Below, in pieces: positions 33,344 through 41,892 of a stretch of DNA of 64,000 bases. The notes under the pieces were generated by a model that searched no databases, was not told the DNA's origin, and saw only the letters and a list, made by a program, of their open reading frames with translations. Source of the DNA: Fontisubflavum oceani (lineage in GTDB: Bacteria > Pseudomonadota > Alphaproteobacteria > Rhodobacterales > Rhodobacteraceae); the NCBI RefSeq assembly GCF_030407165.1, contig NZ_CP129111.1, forward strand, positions 2,356,001-2,420,000. Reading direction: 5' to 3'. The first letter of the stretch is position 1. Each line of letters begins with the position of its first letter. A program made the translations under genes and the position numbers.

Positions 33344-34526
33344 CGCTTTGCTCTAAGCTTTTGTGAACTGGGCATTTATCGGCAATCTCCAGCAGTCTTT
33401 GCCGTTGGTCCGCATCCAGATCGCCGGTCAGCGTGATGGCCCGTGTGAAATGATCCAGCGGCATCGCCGGGCCTGCCGCGTCTTGGCCATGGACCCGATT
33501 ATGGGTGACATCGACCGAGACATGATCCAGCGGCCAACTTTTGCGGCGGGCATACATCCGGATCGTCATCGAGGTGCAGGCACCAAGCCCGGCGGCGAGG
33601 AATTGATAGGGCGTCATACCCTTGTTCGTGCCGCCATAGCTGAGCGGCTCATCCGCATAGGCGTGGTGGAACGGGCCAGCTTGGACATCCTGCAAGAAGC
33701 CATCTGAATTGGCCTCCGACACGCGCGTGATCCCTTCGGGCGCGCCGGGTGGCGGGGCGGGTGGGCGCAGATTGACATAGCGTGCGACCCAAGCGGCGAT
33801 GACCTCGGCGGCGTATTCCGCGTCTTCGGGGCGGCTCACCAGATGATCAGCGCTGTCGAGCGTGACGAAACTTTTGGGATGTTTTGCGGCGATGAAAATC
33901 TGCGTTGCGTTCTCGACGCCCACAACGGCGTCGCGCGGGGCATGCATGACCAGAAGCGCTTTGTTCAAGCTCGCAATCGCCGGTTCGATATTCTCGGCCT
34001 TCACATCTTCGACGAAGCCGCGACCGATCCGAATGGGGCGTCCGCCCAGATTGACCTCGCCCACGCCCTCGGCGGCGATCCGGTCGAGCGCATCGCCGAA
34101 ATTATGGGTGACATGGCCTGGGTCGAAGGGCGCGCCGATGGTGGCAACGGCTTTCACACTCTCGATCTGGCCTGCCGCGCGCAAAACCGCCGCGCCACCA
34201 AGCGAATGACCGATTAGGAGCGCGGGCGGCATGCCGCGCGCAGTCAGCGTTTCAGCGGCGGCCAGAAGATCGCCCACATTGGAGGTGAAGGAGGTGTTTT
34301 CAAACTCGCCCGCCGAATGCCCTAGCCCTGTGAAATCAAACCGCAAAACCGCAAACCCCATCGCCGCGAGACGCGAGGAGATGCGCCGGGCCGCGGCGAT
34401 GTCTTTGCCGCAGGTGAAGCAATGCGCCAGGATCGCGGTCGCCAGATGCGGCCCGTCCGGCATATCAAGCCGGGCGGCCAGATCGGCGCCGGTCGAGCCG
34501 GGAAAGGTGAAACGGTCGGTGGGCAT
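33294..34526 (-). CDS. Bifunctional alpha/beta hydrolase-OsmC fusion
   Basis: The 410-residue protein fuses two enzymes. Residues 1-245 form an alpha/beta hydrolase, with the nucleophile elbow IGHSLGGAA near residue 105, SADHL near 224 (catalytic His) and AAARRISSRLAAMGF. Residues 275-405 form an OsmC peroxiredoxin: Cys pair in LGAGLGACTSMTI and ADKCPVHKSLE. OsmC domains remove organic hydroperoxides; the hydrolase partner may cleave an ester or the like. It ends in overlap with the Lrp gene. Confidence 0.92.
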   Translation of the reverse strand: MPTDRFTFPGSTGADLAARLDMPDGPHLATAILAHCFTCGKDIAAARRISSRLAAMGFAVLRFDFTGLGHSAGEFENTSFTSNVGDLLAAAETLTARGMPPALLIGHSLGGAAVLRAAGQIESVKAVATIGAPFDPGHVTHNFGDALDRIAAEGVGEVNLGGRPIRIGRGFVEDVKAENIEPAIASLNKALLVMHAPRDAVVGVENATQIFIAAKHPKSFVTLDSADHLVSRPEDAEYAAEVIAAWVARYVNLRPPAPPPGAPEGITRVSEANSDGFLQDVQAGPFHHAYADEPLSYGGTNKGMTPYQFLAAGLGACTSMTIRMYARRKSWPLDHVSVDVTHNRVHGQDAAGPAMPLDHFTRAITLTGDLDADQRQRLLEIADKCPVHKSLEQSAKISTELVQAAEVALT

Positions 34527-34664
34527 GGCGGATGGCTCCTGATGGCTAGACTGCCAGAATGTGGGCGCGGGGCCAGCGAGACAACCCGCGTGACATTGAT
34601 TTCACGGCCTCGTGTTGGGAGAGTGTGCAGAGGTGATGTGCGGTGATGCGAAAGAGGGGCTGAA

Positions 34665-35573
34665 TTGGGCCGGGTGTTGAGATGGGCGCTGCAGATTGCC
34701 GGTTTTGCCTGCGCCTTGGCTATTTTGGGCGGATATCTGGGCGCACTGCATCCGATCGGTGATTCTCTCGCGGTGTTTCGGCTGTGGCTGGCGCTTGTTT
34801 TGGCCGTCATTGCTGTGGCTTTGGTTTTGCTTGGCGCGCGGCGGTTTGGGGGCGCTGCTCTTACCCTGGCGGTTGTGGGCGCAGCGCCAATCGCGCTGGC
34901 TGGTGTCGTGCCGACGGGATTAGCGGCGCAAGATGGGCGCGAAACGCGTTCGCTTTATCAGAAAAACCTCTTGTTTCTCTTATCCGACGCCGAACCGCTC
35001 TTGGAGGATGTGCGCCTTACATCGCCCGATTTCATCACCTTGCAAGAGGTGAGCGCCACCAATCGGCGGCAGGTCTATGATGCCCTCCCTGCGACCTACA
35101 ACCGGCATATCTGCCCCTTCACCGGCGTCGGCGCCGTGGCGGTCGCGGCCCGGTTTGAACCGGTCGAGGGAAGCCGGATTTGCCAGGAGGGGTCTGGCCT
35201 TGCCGCCATGCAGGTGGTGACGCCAACCGGGCCCGTTTGGGTGGTCTCGATCCATCTGCACTGGCCCTGGCCCTTTGGGCAAGCCGCTCAGGTCGAGGCG
35301 CTTTTGCCGGTCCTAAACAATCTCGAGGGGCCGGTCGTGATTGGCGGCGATTTCAACATGGTGCCCTGGTCACATGCCGTGCGTCGCATCCGAGCCGCCG
35401 CAGATGTCGCGGTCGGTGCCCCGATCCGGGGCACGCTGCGAGAGCGGTTTCCGCTAATGCCGCTCCCGATCGATCATGTCTTTACCCCGTCTCCGCCGAT
35501 CTTGACCTACCGACCGCGTCTGGGGTCCGACCATAATGGTGTTCTTGCCCGGTTCGACCTAGTCGCCCATTAA
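34665..35573 (+). CDS. Endonuclease/exonuclease/phosphatase-family protein, membrane-anchored
   Basis: This 302-residue protein probably starts at the TTG at 34665, with AAAGAGGGG before it. Three hydrophobic segments occur at about residues 7-90. The EEP domain follows, with LQEVSATN, VSIHLHWPWPFG, VIGGDFNMVPWSH and the SDHNGVLARFD ending that carries the catalytic Asp-His. A membrane-bound phosphodiesterase or phosphatase is likely; the substrate is unknown. It overlaps the convergent dddP end by 15 bases. Confidence 0.82.
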   Translation: MGRVLRWALQIAGFACALAILGGYLGALHPIGDSLAVFRLWLALVLAVIAVALVLLGARRFGGAALTLAVVGAAPIALAGVVPTGLAAQDGRETRSLYQKNLLFLLSDAEPLLEDVRLTSPDFITLQEVSATNRRQVYDALPATYNRHICPFTGVGAVAVAARFEPVEGSRICQEGSGLAAMQVVTPTGPVWVVSIHLHWPWPFGQAAQVEALLPVLNNLEGPVVIGGDFNMVPWSHAVRRIRAAADVAVGAPIRGTLRERFPLMPLPIDHVFTPSPPILTYRPRLGSDHNGVLARFDLVAH

Positions 35574-36887
35574 TCGCGCATCATAGGGATAGCTGATCAA
35601 GTTCTCATACCCATCCTCGGTGATCAGCACCTGATCTTCGAGCTTGATGCAGAAATCGCCATCTTCCTCACCAATCAACGCCTCGACGCAGAGCATCATG
35701 CCGGGTTCCAGCACCGCCTCAAACGCGCCCTCTTTGTAGTGGTCGGGATAGTCGATATGGGGCCATTCATCGCATAACCCCACGCCGTGCATCCGGCAGG
35801 AATACTTCCGCTTGTCATATTTCGGGTCCAACTGGTGGCCCTTGAAGACCAAATCGCGAAGCGGCACGCCTGGTGCCAGAAGCTCCATATTGGTCATGAT
35901 ATGTTCATGGCCGTGCTGCATGGCGGCGATCATATCGGGGCGCGGATCACCGGGGCCGACCCACCAGCTGCGCGAGATGTCGACGCAAAGCCCGTAGCAG
36001 CCGATCAGATCGGTATCGAGGGCGCAGATTTCGTTTTCCTGCACGACCCTGGGGCCACATTCCTGAAACCAGGGGTTGGTGCGCGGCCCCGAGGCGAAGA
36101 GGCGGGTTTCGATCCATTCGCCGCCACGTTTGATATTCTCCGCATGCAGAACGGCCCAGATCTCGTCTTCGCTTTTGCCAGGCGCGATGGCCTCTTCCAT
36201 CAGCCCAAGCGCCGTTTCGCAGGCATGGACGGCGCAGCGCATGGCGAGGATCTCATCGGGGCCTTTGATGGCGCGGGCCTTTTCGGTGACCTGTTCGCCT
36301 TCTTCCAGCGTGAAACCGGCGGCTTCGAGCTTGCGTGCGCCGGTCAGCATGATCTTATCGACGGCGAGCCGCGTGTTGCTGCCCGCATGGGCGCGCATCA
36401 CCTCGGCGACCTCTCCAACGAAGCTTTCCGCCGCCTCCTCGATTCGATCCCCGACGGAGAAATAGAACATCGATGCGCCGGAGCGCACCTCGCGGACCAG
36501 CGGGTTGTGATCGGCCAGAAAAGGCGAGTTCTTGTAATCCCAGAGCACCATATGCCCGTCGGCGCAGACCAGGCAGGCGCGGAACGGGTTATGGGTGTTC
36601 CAGAGCTGCATATTCGTTGAGTCGGTGGCGTAGCGGATGTTGAGCGGGTCGAACATCAACACCCCGCCATAATCGCGCTCGACCAGCTTTTCGACCAGCC
36701 GGTTCAACCTGAACTGCCGCAAGCCGACCAGATCGGGCAAGGTCAAGCCCGCCGCTTCCCATTCCCGATAGGCCAGCATTGTCGGCCCGATCTCGATCCG
36801 GTCATTATCGTTGAGGGTGCCATCGTCCAGGGTCACGCCCTTGGTCGGGTCGATCTTGCGCTCATGACGGCGATAGGCTTCATTCAT
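35559..36887 (-). CDS. dddP: Dimethylsulfoniopropionate lyase DddP
   Basis: The 442-residue protein belongs to the M24 (pita-bread) fold but has the DddP plan: it cleaves DMSP to dimethyl sulfide and acrylate with a metal pair. The start, ATG 36887, has GGAGGAGA upstream. Family-type sequence begins RRHERKIDPTKGVTLDDGT. Metal ligands are visible as DTDLIGC and CVDISRSW (three Asp), MHGVGL (His), CVEALIG and KLEDQVL (two Glu). M24 peptidases without this N-terminal part would be the alternative; I consider DddP well supported. Confidence 0.92.
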   Translation of the reverse strand: MNEAYRRHERKIDPTKGVTLDDGTLNDNDRIEIGPTMLAYREWEAAGLTLPDLVGLRQFRLNRLVEKLVERDYGGVLMFDPLNIRYATDSTNMQLWNTHNPFRACLVCADGHMVLWDYKNSPFLADHNPLVREVRSGASMFYFSVGDRIEEAAESFVGEVAEVMRAHAGSNTRLAVDKIMLTGARKLEAAGFTLEEGEQVTEKARAIKGPDEILAMRCAVHACETALGLMEEAIAPGKSEDEIWAVLHAENIKRGGEWIETRLFASGPRTNPWFQECGPRVVQENEICALDTDLIGCYGLCVDISRSWWVGPGDPRPDMIAAMQHGHEHIMTNMELLAPGVPLRDLVFKGHQLDPKYDKRKYSCRMHGVGLCDEWPHIDYPDHYKEGAFEAVLEPGMMLCVEALIGEEDGDFCIKLEDQVLITEDGYENLISYPYDARLMGD

Positions 36888-36975
36888 CGCGAGGTCTCCT
36901 CCCAGAGATTTGACATCAGCCTGCGGGCTCCAATCAGGTGGAGCGCGCCAGAACGCGGCACCAAAAGGGTCGGAT

Positions 36976-37767
36976 TTGGACCATATCTGCCAAAACTCCT
37001 TGCCAAATGCGCCCTGGATGGCGCCCGCGACCCGGCGTTTGCCGGGCATGCAGCCCTTGGACAGGACGGAGTGGCTGGTGATCGATGAGGCCTTCGCGGC
37101 GCAGATGGCGCTACGAGACCGGTTGCTCTCGGACCGGCGGGCGGAGGTCTATGCCGAGGGGGCAGAGGCCGCATCCCGGGAGCTTTTGGCGCTGATTTTG
37201 CGCCATTTGGGTCCGGAGTATGATCGCACGGCCTCTGGGGTGACGCGACCGGATGGCGTTACGGTGCCGCTGTCTGATCCGCCGCTTTTGGTGGCCGGAA
37301 GGTTGGTGCAAGAAGACCTTTGTCTCTTGCAGAAACCAGAGGGCGGGGCAGAGCATGTGCTCAGCGCTGCCGTGTTGTGTTTCCCGGCGTCCTGGACTTT
37401 GGCTGAGAAGATCGGTCGCCCGTTGACCCGGATTCACCGGCCAGTTGCCCCCTATGACGAAAGCATGGCGACCCGCGTGCAGCGGCTTTTCGATCTGATG
37501 CATTCCGACCGTCCGATGTGGCGGCAAAACGCGCTGTTTTACGAAGATCCCGCGCTTTACCAACCGGCGCCGGAGGCTGCGCCGCGCGAAACACCGGCGG
37601 GCCGCCCTGGATTTGTCCGGTCCGAGCGGCAATGCCTGCTGAAACTGCCCGAAACCGGCGCGATTGTGTTTTCGATCCACACATGGGTGCTGCCATTCGC
37701 GCGCTTGACGGCGGCACAGCGGGCAGGGTTAGAGAGCCATCCGATTGAAACCGCGGACCGATCATGA
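36976..37767 (+). CDS. DUF3445 (heme-dependent oxidative N-demethylase-like) protein
   Basis: The protein of about 263 residues shows CQNSLPNAPWMAPATRRLPG at the N-terminus and CFPASWTLAEKIGRPLTRIHRPVAPY in the middle, with a closing FSIHTWVLPFARLT. These are characters of DUF3445, a family including heme-dependent oxidative N-demethylases. The start is uncertain: TTG 36976 (AAAAGGG upstream) fits best; a longer frame reaches TTG 36910. It stops in ATGA with the next gene. The substrate is unknown; it is divergent from dddP (88 bases). Confidence 0.78.
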   Translation: MDHICQNSLPNAPWMAPATRRLPGMQPLDRTEWLVIDEAFAAQMALRDRLLSDRRAEVYAEGAEAASRELLALILRHLGPEYDRTASGVTRPDGVTVPLSDPPLLVAGRLVQEDLCLLQKPEGGAEHVLSAAVLCFPASWTLAEKIGRPLTRIHRPVAPYDESMATRVQRLFDLMHSDRPMWRQNALFYEDPALYQPAPEAAPRETPAGRPGFVRSERQCLLKLPETGAIVFSIHTWVLPFARLTAAQRAGLESHPIETADRS

Positions 37768-38959
37768 CCGATGTGACCGAACAATATGAGGCCTATCCTT
37801 ATCCCGCCCGCGACCCGGCGGAGGAGAAGACGCGCCTGATCACCGGCTCGCCCAGCCATCCGTTGGAGATCGACCATTTCCTCTTTGCCGGGCAGCGGGA
37901 CTGGTCGCAGCCGTTCCGGGTCTTGGTGGCGGGGGCGGCACGGGCGATGCCCTGATCCAACTTGCACAAGTGCTGACAAGTGCCGGAAAAACCTATGAAA
38001 TCACGTATCTCGACCTGTCGAAGTCGTCGCGTAAGATTGCTGAAACCCGGGCGAAGACACGCGGCTTGACCGGGATCAGCTTTCACACCGGGTCGCTGCT
38101 GGATGCCGGGCAATATGGGCCGTTTGATTACATCGACTGCTGCGGCGTGCTGCACCATCTGCCCGAGCCGCAATTGGGGTTCGACGCACTTGGCGCGGCG
38201 CTGGCCGATGGCGGCGGGATCGGGTTGATGGTCTATGCGCCCTATGGTCGGGCCGGGGTCTATCCGCTGCAAGAGGCGTTTGGCGCACTCTTGACTGGTT
38301 CGCCGCGAGATCGGCTGCGCCGGGCGAAGGCGATTTTGGCGCGGCTGCCCGAAGGGCACCCATTCAAACGCAACCCGCATCTGGGCGATCACCAAGACAG
38401 CGATGCCGGGTTCTATGACCTGCTGTTGCATAGCCAGGACCGGCCCTACACGATCCGGCAATTGGCCGAGACCCTGACCAAGGCGGGGTTGGAGATGGTC
38501 GGAAGCCCGCAAGCGCATCTCTATGATCCAGCGCCGCTTTTGGGCGACCCGGGGTTGCTGGTCGGGATGGATGATTTGACGCGGATGGAACTGGCTGAGA
38601 AGCTCAGGGGGACGATCAAAACCCATGTGGTGTATGCCGCCCACAATGCGGCTGGTCGTGTGGCGCGGCCAAGCCCGCATGCCATTCCGCATCTGAAAGG
38701 CGTCACGGGGTCAAAGGTGGCCGATGTCATTATGAAGAAAGGGATCTTACCTGTCACGCTTGGCGGCGAGAAGACCGAGCTGCCTGTTTCGGCGGCGGCC
38801 GGGCAGATGCTGCGCCATGTCACGGGCCGGGCCGATCTGACGGCCATTGCGCGGGCCGCGGAATTGGACCCGGTGGCGTTTGCGTCGATCTGGAACTCGG
38901 TTTCGGCGGATCTGACCCGGTTTGGCCTGATGTATTATTCGACGCTTCTGAAGTCCTAG
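37764..38959 (+). CDS. SAM-dependent methyltransferase (frameshifted)
   Basis: The first frame from the ATG at 37764 (MTDVTEQYEAYPYPARDPAEEK) breaks in a run of five G near 37930-37935. One more G would give VLVAGGGTGDALIQLAQ, the SAM-binding glycine motif, and join the frame that continues as YEITYLDLSKSSRKIAETRA ... YIDCCGVLHHLPEP ... GLMYYSTLLKS to 38959. Repaired length is about 398 residues, with a class I methyltransferase half and a C-terminal half of unknown role. The ATGA overlap with the DUF3445 gene points to co-expression. Confidence 0.8.
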
Positions 38960-38963
38960 ACGC

Positions 38964-39554
38964 ATGCGCGTGTTCTACCTGACCCATCCAGAGGTGGTGA
39001 TTGACCGGGAGGTTCATGTGCCGCAATGGGGGCTGAATGAAATCGGCGCGGCGCGGGTCGATGCCGCGCTGGCGCGAGATTGGTGGCAAGGCGTGACACA
39101 TGTGTGGGCCAGCGATGAGGTCAAAGCGATGGAAACGGCGGCCCCGTTTTGCGCCGCGCTTGGTATCCCGCTGGCAACTGATCCTGGCCTCGCAGAGATT
39201 GACCGAAGCCGCGCAGGGTTCATACCAGAGCCGGAGTTTAGCGCCGTGGCCGAGGCATGTTTTGCAAACCCAGATCAATCGGTGCACGGTTGGGAACCCG
39301 CCGGTGTGGCGCAGCGGCGCTGCTGCGCGGCGGTTGATCGAGCGCTACGCGGTCATGAGGCTGGAGATCTGCTTTTGGTGGGCCATGGCGGCGTTGGTGC
39401 ATTTCTCTACGCCGCTCTTGCAGAGCGCGAGATTGGGGCGGTGGGAACGAAACCGGGCGGCTATGGCCGGGTCTTCGCTTTCGATGCCGGATCGCGGCAG
39501 ATCGTCGGCGGATGGGGCGCGATGGAAATCGGCCCGACGCCGCTTACATCTTGA
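38964..39554 (+). CDS. Histidine phosphatase-family protein with altered RHG motif
   Basis: This 196-residue protein has the phosphoglycerate-mutase-like plan: FYLTHPEV at the N-terminus, WASDEVKAMETAAP in the middle, and LLVGHGGVGAFLYA for the second His. The usual first RHG is replaced by LTHP, so the catalytic histidine of that loop is kept but its Arg is lost. It starts four bases after the methyltransferase stop. Substrate unknown. Confidence 0.82.
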   Translation: MRVFYLTHPEVVIDREVHVPQWGLNEIGAARVDAALARDWWQGVTHVWASDEVKAMETAAPFCAALGIPLATDPGLAEIDRSRAGFIPEPEFSAVAEACFANPDQSVHGWEPAGVAQRRCCAAVDRALRGHEAGDLLLVGHGGVGAFLYAALAEREIGAVGTKPGGYGRVFAFDAGSRQIVGGWGAMEIGPTPLTS

Positions 39555-40626
39555 AGTGTTTGGAGAGTTTCAGGCCCTGACCCTGGTAATTCGATGACAG
39601 GTCCGCGCCATAGAGCCGGTTGGGCAGGGCGGCCATCTTTTCATAAACCAAGCGGCCCACCACTTGGCCATGTTCCAAGACAAAGGGCGCCTCGTGGCAG
39701 CGGACTTCCAGCACGCCGCGCGCGCCGGCGCCCCCGGCGGCGGCATGGCCAAAGCCCGGATCGAAGAAGCCAGCGTAATGCACTCGAAACTCGCCGACCA
39801 TGGCCAGATAGGGCGACATTTCGGCGGCACAATCGGGCGGGATCGTCACCGCTTCGCGACTGACCAAAATGTAAAACGCGCCAGGGTCGAGGATGATCCG
39901 GCCGTCGGAGGTCCGCACTTCCTCCCAGAAATCGGCGGGGTCATAGCCCGCGATATTGTCCAGATCGATGACGCCGGTATGCGGCTTAGCGCGGTAGCCA
40001 ACCAGATCACCTTTGGTTGGTTTCAGATCGACAGAGAAACCGAGCCCCTCATCAATCACCGCCTCACCGGAGACCAAGGGGCTCTCGGCATGACGGGTTC
40101 GCAGATCGTCGTCGCTCAGCACGGCTTGGCCCTGACGGAAGCGGATTTGGTTGAGCCGCATGCCCGGACGGACCAGGACGCTGAAGGAGCGGGGGCAAAT
40201 CTCGGCATAAAGCGGGCCGGTATAACCCGGGGTGATCCGGTCAAACTCAACCCCGCCATCGGTGATCGCCCGGGTCAGAAGGTCGAGGCGTCCGGTTGAG
40301 CTTTTGGCATTGGCGACCGCGCTGATATCCTCGGGCAGCGCCAGCGCCTCCATCAACGGCACCACATAGACGCAGCCCTTTTCCAGCACCGCGCCCTCGG
40401 TCAAATCGACCTTGTGCATCTCAAACTCGGCCAGCCGCTCGGCGACACTTGCGCCGCCCCCGGCCAAGAAGGACGCGCGCACGCGATAGGCCGTGCTGCC
40501 CAAACGCAGATCAAGGCTGGCCGGCTGGATCTGGTCATCGGTCAGGGGCCGCTCAATGGTGATCTCGCCCCGGTCGAGCATGCCTTGGATCGCGTGGTCT
40601 GGCAGAACGCCTTGCATCTGGCTCAT
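39544..40626 (-). CDS. dcd: 2'-Deoxycytidine 5'-triphosphate deaminase, long form
   Basis: This roughly 360-residue protein has two dCTP-deaminase-like halves, the long form found in alphaproteobacteria. It makes dUTP from dCTP. Signatures are IQPASLDLRLGSTAYR, NAKSSTGRLDLLTRAI, GYTGPLYAEICPRSF and in the second half the matching LDPGAFYILVSREAV and DPGFG. GGAGGGG stands just before the ATG at 40626; ATG 40617 is an alternative. It overlaps the convergent histidine-phosphatase gene by 11 bases. Confidence 0.92.
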   Translation of the reverse strand: MSQMQGVLPDHAIQGMLDRGEITIERPLTDDQIQPASLDLRLGSTAYRVRASFLAGGGASVAERLAEFEMHKVDLTEGAVLEKGCVYVVPLMEALALPEDISAVANAKSSTGRLDLLTRAITDGGVEFDRITPGYTGPLYAEICPRSFSVLVRPGMRLNQIRFRQGQAVLSDDDLRTRHAESPLVSGEAVIDEGLGFSVDLKPTKGDLVGYRAKPHTGVIDLDNIAGYDPADFWEEVRTSDGRIILDPGAFYILVSREAVTIPPDCAAEMSPYLAMVGEFRVHYAGFFDPGFGHAAAGGAGARGVLEVRCHEAPFVLEHGQVVGRLVYEKMAALPNRLYGADLSSNYQGQGLKLSKHFKM

Positions 40627-40642
40627 CCCCTCCTGGCCAATC

Positions 40643-40680
40643 AAAAAACCGCCCCGCCCAAACGGGCCGGGGCGGTTTTT
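40643..40680 (-). terminator. Terminator between tRNA-Pro and dcd
   Basis: AAAAAACCGCCCC-GCCC-AAA-CGGG-CCGGGGCGGTTTTT is a long stem with A and T runs; it ends the tRNA transcript on the minus strand just before dcd. Confidence 0.8.
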
Positions 40681-40684
40681 GTGT

Positions 40685-40761
40685 TGGTCGGGCTAGCAGG
40701 ACTCGAACCTGCGACCTTCCGTCCCCCAGACGGACGCGCTACCAGGCTGCGCCATAGCCCG
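40685..40761 (-). tRNA. tRNA-Pro (anticodon GGG)
   Basis: On the minus strand the acceptor stem CGGGCTA/TAGCCCG, D arm GCGC...GCGC, anticodon arm TCCGT-CTGGGGG-ACGGA and T arm GCAGG-TTCGAAT-CCTGC fold into a standard cloverleaf of 74 bases plus an encoded CCA. The loop CTGGGGG places GGG in the anticodon. A terminator follows. Confidence 0.95.
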
Positions 40762-40838
40762 AACTTCCGCCCTTCTAGCGATTTTGCGGGCACGTGCAAG
40801 GTGGAAACCGGCGGGGAAAAGGCGGGCATCGACGCGGA

Positions 40839-41477
40839 TCAGGATCGCGGCGTGGCCAGACGGTCACGCAACACCTCAAGCCGCGCAACCAACGGGATCA
40901 GCGCTTTGCGGCGGTCTTCCGAGAGCGCCGGGAGACGCGAGACCAGATCGCGGAGATGATCTAATGCATCGCCATCGGTCACCGGCGCGGGCGAATCGGC
41001 GGCGGGCTCCATCTCGCCCGTGTCTGCCGCGCCCGCATCGGCGTCGGCGGGGGATGTATCGGTAGGGGCGGGGTCTGCGCTCGTATCGGAGGGAGCCGGT
41101 TCTGCAACGTCCTCCGCCGCAGGCGCTTCCGTCTCCAAAAGTTCGCCTTGGGTGGGTTGCTGCTCCACGGCTGCGCCGTTTAGGGCCTCAGTCGCAGCCT
41201 CTTCAAAGGGCGGTGCGAGGCTGGCGATATGGGCGATGCCTTCTTCGCGGATCATCTTCTGGACCCCGCGGATGGTCAGGCCCTGGTCATGCAACAGCAC
41301 CTTGATGCCGCCGACCAGTGCCATATCGGCAGGTCGGTAATAGCGGCGGCCACCAGCGCGTTTCACCGGCTTGATCTGCGCGAATTTGCTTTCCCAAAAC
41401 CGCAGCACATGGGCTGCAACGCCAAGCCACTCGGCCACCTCGCGGATGGTACGGAAAGCTTGGGGCGATTTGGACAT
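40839..41477 (-). CDS. MerR-family regulator following ihfA
   Basis: This 212-residue protein has an N-terminal MerR winged helix (FRTIREVAEWLGVAAHVLRFWESKF, residues 8-32, and RRYYRPADMALVGGIKVLLHDQGLTIRGVQ). A long acidic Pro/Ala/Asp linker follows, then a helical C-terminal part (LSEDRRKALIPLVARLEVLRDRL). It lies nine bases after ihfA in the fabH operon, its common alphaproteobacterial place. The effector and targets are unknown. Confidence 0.9.
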   Translation of the reverse strand: MSKSPQAFRTIREVAEWLGVAAHVLRFWESKFAQIKPVKRAGGRRYYRPADMALVGGIKVLLHDQGLTIRGVQKMIREEGIAHIASLAPPFEEAATEALNGAAVEQQPTQGELLETEAPAAEDVAEPAPSDTSADPAPTDTSPADADAGAADTGEMEPAADSPAPVTDGDALDHLRDLVSRLPALSEDRRKALIPLVARLEVLRDRLATPRS

Positions 41478-41486
41478 CTCTGCGCC

Positions 41487-41789
41487 TTACTTGCGATTGC
41501 CCGCGGCGACGCGGTCTTTCATCAAATGGCTCGGACGGAAGGTCAGGACCCGGCGCGGCAGGATCGGAACCTCTTCACCGGTCTTGGGATTGCGGCCTAC
41601 ACGGGCCGTCTTGCTGCGCACCGAGAAGGTGCCGAACGAGGAGATTTTGACCTGGCCCCCTTCGACCAAACTGTCGGACATCACTTCCAGCACGCGTTCC
41701 ACCAACTGGGCGCTTTCATTGCGTGACAAACCGACCTCACGAAACACCGCTTCGCTCAGATCCATCCGTGTGAGTGTCTTCCCGGCCAT
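41487..41789 (-). CDS. ihfA: Integration host factor subunit alpha
   Basis: This 100-residue DNA-bending protein from the ATG at 41789 (GGGGGAAG upstream) has the HU/IHF core: LTRMDLSEAVFREVGLSRNES, VKISSFGTFSVRSKTARVGRNPKTGEEV and the beta-arm Pro. Length and the neighbourhood (plsX-fabH-ihfA-merR) are standard. Confidence 0.97.
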   Translation of the reverse strand: MAGKTLTRMDLSEAVFREVGLSRNESAQLVERVLEVMSDSLVEGGQVKISSFGTFSVRSKTARVGRNPKTGEEVPILPRRVLTFRPSHLMKDRVAAGNRK

Positions 41790-41892
41790 TCCAACTTCCC
41801 CCGTTGAATTTCCGGCCAGCATGAGCGATGGGATTTCTCAAGTCAATATCAAGGGCTTGTGCATAGGCGCCGATTTGCCGTTTGAACCGCAC

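Noticed and set aside
35559..36887. Xaa-Pro aminopeptidase (M24)
   Set aside because: The fold is shared but the N-terminal sequence and metal-ligand set match DddP.
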